Positions 60,031 through 64,000 of a stretch of DNA of 64,000 nucleotides are shown one piece after another. The DNA lies in contig JAJTYR010000012.1 of the NCBI GenBank assembly GCA_021463505.1, positions 1 to 64,000 on the forward strand, written 5' to 3'. The DNA comes from Burkholderiaceae bacterium (GTDB taxonomy: Bacteria; Pseudomonadota; Gammaproteobacteria; Burkholderiales; Burkholderiaceae_E). Both the position numbers and the translations under genes were made by a program. Position 1 is the stretch's first letter, and the number at the start of each line of letters is the position of its first letter. A model generated the notes under the pieces. It made no database searches, was not told where the DNA came from, and saw only the letters and a list, made by a program, of their open reading frames with translations.

Positions 60031-61206
60031 ATGAACAGATCCCTGCGCACCATCGGGTACCTTGCCGGCGCGCTCGCGATGGCCGCGCTCGCGGCCTGGG
60101 TACTGCGACCCGAGCCGATCGAGGTCGAACTCGCGCGCGCATCGAAGGGGCCGATGGAGGTCACCGTCGGGGATCAGGGCGAGATGCGCAGCCACGACCG
60201 GTTCACGATCGTCGCGCCGGTCGCGGGGCGCCTGATGCGCATCGAGATCCGCGACGGCGACCGCGTCGACGAGAACCAGGTCGTCGCGAACATTGCGCCG
60301 GCGCCGCTGGGTGCGCGCGAGCGCAGCGAGTGGAACGCGCGGGTGGCCGCGGCCGAGGCGCTCGGGCGCGAGGCGGTGGAAGGTGCCCGTCGTGCGCAGG
60401 AGAGCCTGGCGCAGGCGCGGCGCGAGCGCGAGCGCGTCGAGCGACTGGTCGCCGACGGCTTCGTCTCGGCGCAGGCCGCCGACAAGGCGCGCAGCGACGA
60501 GACGGAGGCCGCCATCGAGGCCGATGCCGCGCGGTTTCGCGCGCGCTCGGCCGCTGCCGATGTGCGCGTGGCCCGCTCGGCGTTGATCGCGCAGGCGCCG
60601 GCCGAAGCGGGCGCGACCACGCTGGTGCCGGTGCGCGCGCCGGTGGCCGGGCGCGTGTTGCGCATTCCCGACCAGAGCGAGCGCGTGGTGGCGGCCGGCG
60701 CGCCGCTGATGACGATCGGCGACCAGTCGCGTCTCGAGGCGGTGATCGAACTGCTGTCCTCCGAGGCGGTCAAGGTCGCCCCGGGCATGCCGGCGCGCAT
60801 CGAGGGGTGGGGCGGACCGGACCCCTTGCGGGCGAAGGTGAGGCTGGTCGAGCCGTTCGCGTTCACCAAGGTGTCGGCGCTGGGCGTCGAGGAGAAGCGC
60901 GCCAACGTCATCGCCGACCTGCTCGATCCGCCGGGGCCGCTGGGCGACGGCTATCGCATCGAGGCGCGCATCGCGATCTGGAGCGCCGCCGACGTGCTGC
61001 GCGCCCCCGCGAGCGCGGCATTCCGTTGCGACCCGGGGTGGTGCGTCTTCGTCGTCGAGGATGGACGCGCGCGACGCCGCGAGGTGCGGATCGGGCAGCG
61101 CAACGAACTGGAAGTGCAGCTGCTCGACGGGGTGGCCGAAGGCGACGCGCTGGTGCGCCATCCGGGCAACGATCTCGGCGACGGCGCGCGCGTGGTCGCA
61201 CGCTGA
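60031..61206 (+). CDS. HlyD-family periplasmic adaptor
   Basis: 391-residue membrane-fusion adaptor. Single N-terminal helix (about 7-25), lipoyl-like half-motif APVAGRLMRIEIRDGDRV, a coiled coil around 95-150 (Arg/Glu-rich) and the second half-motif PVRAPVAGRVLRI. It would link the inner-membrane pump to an outer-membrane channel. No TolC-like gene is adjacent. Confidence 0.9.
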   Translation: MNRSLRTIGYLAGALAMAALAAWVLRPEPIEVELARASKGPMEVTVGDQGEMRSHDRFTIVAPVAGRLMRIEIRDGDRVDENQVVANIAPAPLGARERSEWNARVAAAEALGREAVEGARRAQESLAQARRERERVERLVADGFVSAQAADKARSDETEAAIEADAARFRARSAAADVRVARSALIAQAPAEAGATTLVPVRAPVAGRVLRIPDQSERVVAAGAPLMTIGDQSRLEAVIELLSSEAVKVAPGMPARIEGWGGPDPLRAKVRLVEPFAFTKVSALGVEEKRANVIADLLDPPGPLGDGYRIEARIAIWSAADVLRAPASAAFRCDPGWCVFVVEDGRARRREVRIGQRNELEVQLLDGVAEGDALVRHPGNDLGDGARVVAR

Positions 61207-61222
61207 GCCGCGGCCGCGCGCT

Positions 61223-61975
61223 TCAGGCCGGCGCTTGCTCGCCGAGATAGGCCGCGCGCACGCGCGGGTCGTCGAGCATCGCGCGCGCATCGCCCGACAT
61301 GGTGATCGTGCCCGAGTCCATCACGTAGGCGCGCGAGGCCGACTCCAGCGCGAGCCGCGCGTTCTGCTCCACCAGCAGGATCGTCGTGCCCTGCGCGGCG
61401 ACGTCGCGAACCACTTCGAACACCCGCTCGACCATGATCGGCGACAGTCCCATCGACGGTTCGTCGAGCAGCAGCAGCTTCGGCGCGCTCATCAGCGCGC
61501 GCGCCATCGCGAGCATCTGCTGCTCGCCACCCGACATCGTGCCCGCGAACTGGTCGGCGCGCTCCTTCAGCCGCGGGAAGGTCTCGAACATCCGGTCGAT
61601 GTCGCGGCGCACGCCAGCCGGGTCGCGCCGCGTGTGCGCGCCCATCATCAGGTTCTCGGTGATCGTCATGCGCGCGAACACGCCGCGGCCCTCGGGCACC
61701 ATCGCCAGCCCGCGCGCCACCAGTTGGTGCGCGCCGGCGTCGCGGATCGAGCGCCCGAGGTACGTGACCTCGCCGGCCGCCCACGGCTGGATGCGCGTGA
61801 TCGCCTTCAGCGTGGTCGTCTTGCCGGCGCCGTTGGCGCCGATCAGCGCGACCAGTTCGCCTTCGCGGACTTCGAAGTCGACGCCCTTGACCGCCTGGAT
61901 GCCGCCGTAGGCGACCTGCAGGCCGGTGACTGCGAGGATCGGGACGCTCGTCGGGTCGGCGATCGTGGTGCTCAT
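61223..61975 (-). CDS. livF: Branched-chain amino acid ABC transporter ATPase LivF
   Basis: 250-residue ATPase. Walker A LIGANGAGKTTTLKAI, Q-loop and MVPEGRGVFARMTITENL (LivF-typical), signature TMSGGEQQMLAMARAL, Walker B LLLLDEPSMGLSP. ATG 61975 follows livG by ~20 bp. Last gene of the liv set. Confidence 0.95.
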   Translation of the reverse strand: MSTTIADPTSVPILAVTGLQVAYGGIQAVKGVDFEVREGELVALIGANGAGKTTTLKAITRIQPWAAGEVTYLGRSIRDAGAHQLVARGLAMVPEGRGVFARMTITENLMMGAHTRRDPAGVRRDIDRMFETFPRLKERADQFAGTMSGGEQQMLAMARALMSAPKLLLLDEPSMGLSPIMVERVFEVVRDVAAQGTTILLVEQNARLALESASRAYVMDSGTITMSGDARAMLDDPRVRAAYLGEQAPA

Positions 61976-61995
61976 CGTGGCTGTCTTCCCGACGC

Positions 61996-62775
61996 TCAGT
62001 GCGCGGCACTCGCGCCGAGGTAGGCTTCGATCACCGCCGGATCGCGCTGCACCTGCGCGGGCGTTCCCTGGGCGATGACCTTGCCGTAGTCGAGCACCGT
62101 GACCCGGTCGCACAGGCCCATCACCAGCTTCACGTCGTGTTCGATCAGCAGGATCGTGCGGCCGTCGTCGCGGATGTGCGCGAGCAGGCTGCGCAAGGTG
62201 AGCTTTTCGGTGGCGTTCATGCCGGCAGCCGGTTCGTCGAGCGCGAGCAGCTTCGGCTCGGTGGCGAGGGCGCGCGCGATCTCGAGCCGGCGCTGGTCGC
62301 CGTACGACAGCGTGCGCGCCTGGAAGTCGGCGTAGCGCGCGATGCCTACGTAGTCGAGCAGTTCGAGCGCGCGGCGGCGGATCGCCGCTTCCTCGCGGCG
62401 CTGGCCGCCGGTGCGGAACACCGCACCGAACACGCCGGCGCCGGTGCGCACGTGGCGGCCGACCATCACGTTCTCGAGTGCGGTCATCTCGCCGAACAGA
62501 CGGATGTTCTGGAAGGTGCGCGCGATGCCGGCCTCGGCGACGCGGTGCACGGCGCTCGGTTCGTAGGGCGCGCCGTCCAGGACGAACACGCCGGCATCCG
62601 GGGTGTACAGGCCAGTGATCACGTTGAAGAAGGTGGTCTTGCCGGCGCCGTTCGGGCCGATCAGGCCGTAGATCTGTCCGTGGCGGATCTCCAGGCCGAC
62701 GTCCGACAGCGCCTGCAGGCCGCCGAAGCGCTTGTTGACGCTGCTCACCGAAAGGAGCACGGCAGTCCCGCCCAT
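61996..62775 (-). CDS. livG: Branched-chain amino acid ABC transporter ATPase LivG
   Basis: 259-residue ATPase. Walker A LIGPNGAGKTTFFNVITG, FQNIRLFGEMTALENVMVG (LivG-typical), signature TLSYGDQRRLEIARAL, Walker B LALDEPAAGMN and switch His IEHDVKLVM. Located between livM and livF in the same direction. Confidence 0.95.
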   Translation of the reverse strand: MGGTAVLLSVSSVNKRFGGLQALSDVGLEIRHGQIYGLIGPNGAGKTTFFNVITGLYTPDAGVFVLDGAPYEPSAVHRVAEAGIARTFQNIRLFGEMTALENVMVGRHVRTGAGVFGAVFRTGGQRREEAAIRRRALELLDYVGIARYADFQARTLSYGDQRRLEIARALATEPKLLALDEPAAGMNATEKLTLRSLLAHIRDDGRTILLIEHDVKLVMGLCDRVTVLDYGKVIAQGTPAQVQRDPAVIEAYLGASAAH

Positions 62776-62780
62776 CGCAG

Positions 62781-63950
62781 TCAGCGCCGTCCGGTCGGCG
62801 CAGGAGCGCCGGCAGCGAGGTCCGCCGTGGCGGCCCTGCGCTGCGCCGGGTTGACGCCGTGACTCGGCGCAGGCCACAGGCCCGTGGGCCGATACAGCAT
62901 GATCAGCACCAGCGACAGCCCGAACAGCAGCATCCGCAGTGCTTCGGGGGCCACCAGCTCGGTGCCGAACACCGCCAGCTGCACCGGCCGCGCGATCTCG
63001 CGCAGCGTCTCCGGGATGGCATAAAGCAGCACTGCACCCAGGACCACGCCCGGCACGTGCCCCATGCCGCCGAGCACGACCATCGCGACGATCACGATCG
63101 ATTCCATCAGCACGAAGCTCTCGGGCGAGACGAAGCCCTGGAACGACGCGAACATCGCGCCCGAGACGCCGCCGAACGAAGCGCCCATCGCGAACGCGAG
63201 CAGCTTGACGTTGCGCGTGTTGATGCCCATCGCCTTTGCCGCGATCTCGTCCTCGCGGATCGCCATCCAGGCGCGACCGATCCGCGAGTCCTGCAGCCGG
63301 ATCGAGACCAGGATGACGGCGATCGTCAGCACCAGGAACAGGTAGTAGTACAGCGTGACCGACGGAATCCGCAGATCGCCGATCTCGATCGCCTTCGAGA
63401 AATCGACGCCGGCGATGCGCACCGGATCGATGTTGGTGATTCCCTGCGGGCCGTTGGTGATGTTCAGCGGTGCGTTCAGGTTGTTCAGGAAGATGCGGAT
63501 GATCTCGCCGAAGCCCAGCGTGACGATCGCCAGGTAGTCGCCGCGCAGACGCAGCACCGGCGCGCCCAGCAGGATGCCGAAGAACGCCGCGATCAATGCC
63601 CCGAGCGGCACCACCAGCCAGATCGAGTTGTGCAGGCCGTCGGGGAAGGCGGCCGCGATCCACTCGAAGTTCTCCATCAGGTGCGGCGACGAGAGCAGCG
63701 CATACATGTACGCGCCCACGGCGTAGAACGCGACGTAGCCGAGGTCGAGCAGGCCGGCGTAGCCGACGACGATGTTCAGCCCGAGCGCGAGCATCACGTA
63801 GAGCAGCGCGAAATCGGCCAGCCGCACCCAGCGGTTGCCGCCCATGCCGAGGACGAACGGCAGCGCGGCCAGCACGATCGCCACGGCGAGGGTTGCGGCG
63901 AGCGCGGCCCGCGGCCGGTCGTGCAGCGAGGGAAAGAAGGTGCGGATCAT
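62781..63950 (-). CDS. livM: Branched-chain amino acid ABC transporter permease LivM
   Basis: 389-residue inner-membrane permease with about ten membrane helices. LNIVVGYAGLLDLGYVAFYAVGAY, RGDYLAIVTLGFGEIIRI and RAWMAIREDEIAAKAMGINT are family signatures. ATG 63950 is 15 bp after the livH stop. A Pro/Ala-rich soluble tail follows the last helix. Confidence 0.95.
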   Translation of the reverse strand: MIRTFFPSLHDRPRAALAATLAVAIVLAALPFVLGMGGNRWVRLADFALLYVMLALGLNIVVGYAGLLDLGYVAFYAVGAYMYALLSSPHLMENFEWIAAAFPDGLHNSIWLVVPLGALIAAFFGILLGAPVLRLRGDYLAIVTLGFGEIIRIFLNNLNAPLNITNGPQGITNIDPVRIAGVDFSKAIEIGDLRIPSVTLYYYLFLVLTIAVILVSIRLQDSRIGRAWMAIREDEIAAKAMGINTRNVKLLAFAMGASFGGVSGAMFASFQGFVSPESFVLMESIVIVAMVVLGGMGHVPGVVLGAVLLYAIPETLREIARPVQLAVFGTELVAPEALRMLLFGLSLVLIMLYRPTGLWPAPSHGVNPAQRRAATADLAAGAPAPTGRR

Positions 63951-63965
63951 GCGCGGCTCGGCGGG

Positions 63966-64000
63966 TCAGGCGCGATCGGCCACCCGCTCGCCCATGATGC
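63966..64000 (-). CDS. livH: Branched-chain amino acid ABC transporter permease LivH, C-terminal fragment
   Basis: Only the last 10 codons lie in the window, ending IMGERVADRA before TGA, the common LivH C-terminus. It sits directly before livM, as expected. The rest of the gene lies beyond the edge. Confidence 0.7.
   Translation of the reverse strand, partial: IMGERVADRA

Overview
The window is high-GC, gene-dense bacterial chromosome, almost certainly from a betaproteobacterium of Burkholderiales type. This rests on gene content and order, not on a database search: an arginine-type EF-P (Arg32) next to its rhamnosyltransferase EarP, the blocks exbB-exbD-lpxK-trm112-kdsB / adk, ribF-ileS-lspA-coaBC-dut, clpS-clpA beside a cold-shock gene, slpA-ispH, rpmB-rpmG, and an EgtB-like enzyme resembling SenA. 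I see no prophage, transposon, integron or CRISPR array. The only clear relic of mobile or defence DNA is a broken fragment resembling the N-terminus of a type I restriction HsdR subunit.

Layout. 1-3.4 kb: response regulator, sensor kinase and dinB (leftward, dinB runs off the edge), divergent from an ECF sigma factor. 4-6.8 kb: aldo/keto reductase, MgtC-like membrane protein, GNAT enzyme. 6.8-8.9 kb: argD-argF, leftward. 9.3-10.2 kb: a response regulator with a degenerate extra receiver. 10.2-14.2 kb: efp, earP, a KTSC-domain protein and gamma-glutamyltransferase. 14.3-17.2 kb: amidase, short-chain dehydrogenase, SirB1-like protein. 17.3-23.5 kb: proton-pumping pyrophosphatase, adk, and the kdsB/trm112/lpxK/exbD/exbB envelope operon. 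23.8-28.1 kb: xseA, sodB, GlsB-like protein, DUF192 protein, icd, then the HsdR-like relic. 28.5-31.1 kb: SenA/EgtB-like iron enzyme divergent from an Sqr/NDH-2-like flavoprotein. 31.2-34.3 kb: cold-shock gene, clpS, clpA.

34.5-37.1 kb holds a tetraheme NapC/NirT-type cytochrome, a diheme cytochrome and a Tat-exported flavoprotein that together look like a flavocytochrome c sulfide dehydrogenase (FccAB) with a membrane anchor. This is the most distinctive metabolic module in the window. 37.3-38.7 kb: dsbB, tal. 38.8-45.4 kb: flavodoxin-like protein, dut, coaBC, lspA, ileS, ribF, leftward. 45.5-49.2 kb: purN, RNA methyltransferase, panB, short-chain dehydrogenase. 49.2-52.4 kb: Na/Pi cotransporter, rpmG, rpmB, radC. 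52.4-56.9 kb: slpA, ispH, wrbA, tRNA-Thr(CGT), a YeeZ-like epimerase, and an AscD-like ferredoxin reductase. 57-61.2 kb: ABC exporter with its periplasmic adaptor. 61.2-64 kb: livF, livG, livM and the tail of livH.

Functional picture: a free-living aerobe or facultative aerobe with mostly housekeeping genes, arginine synthesis, branched-chain amino-acid uptake, probable sulfide oxidation, and a pyrophosphate-driven proton pump. Several genes (clpS, slpA, dsbB) have a -10-like element only 6-8 nt before the start codon, which suggests leaderless or very short-leader transcripts.
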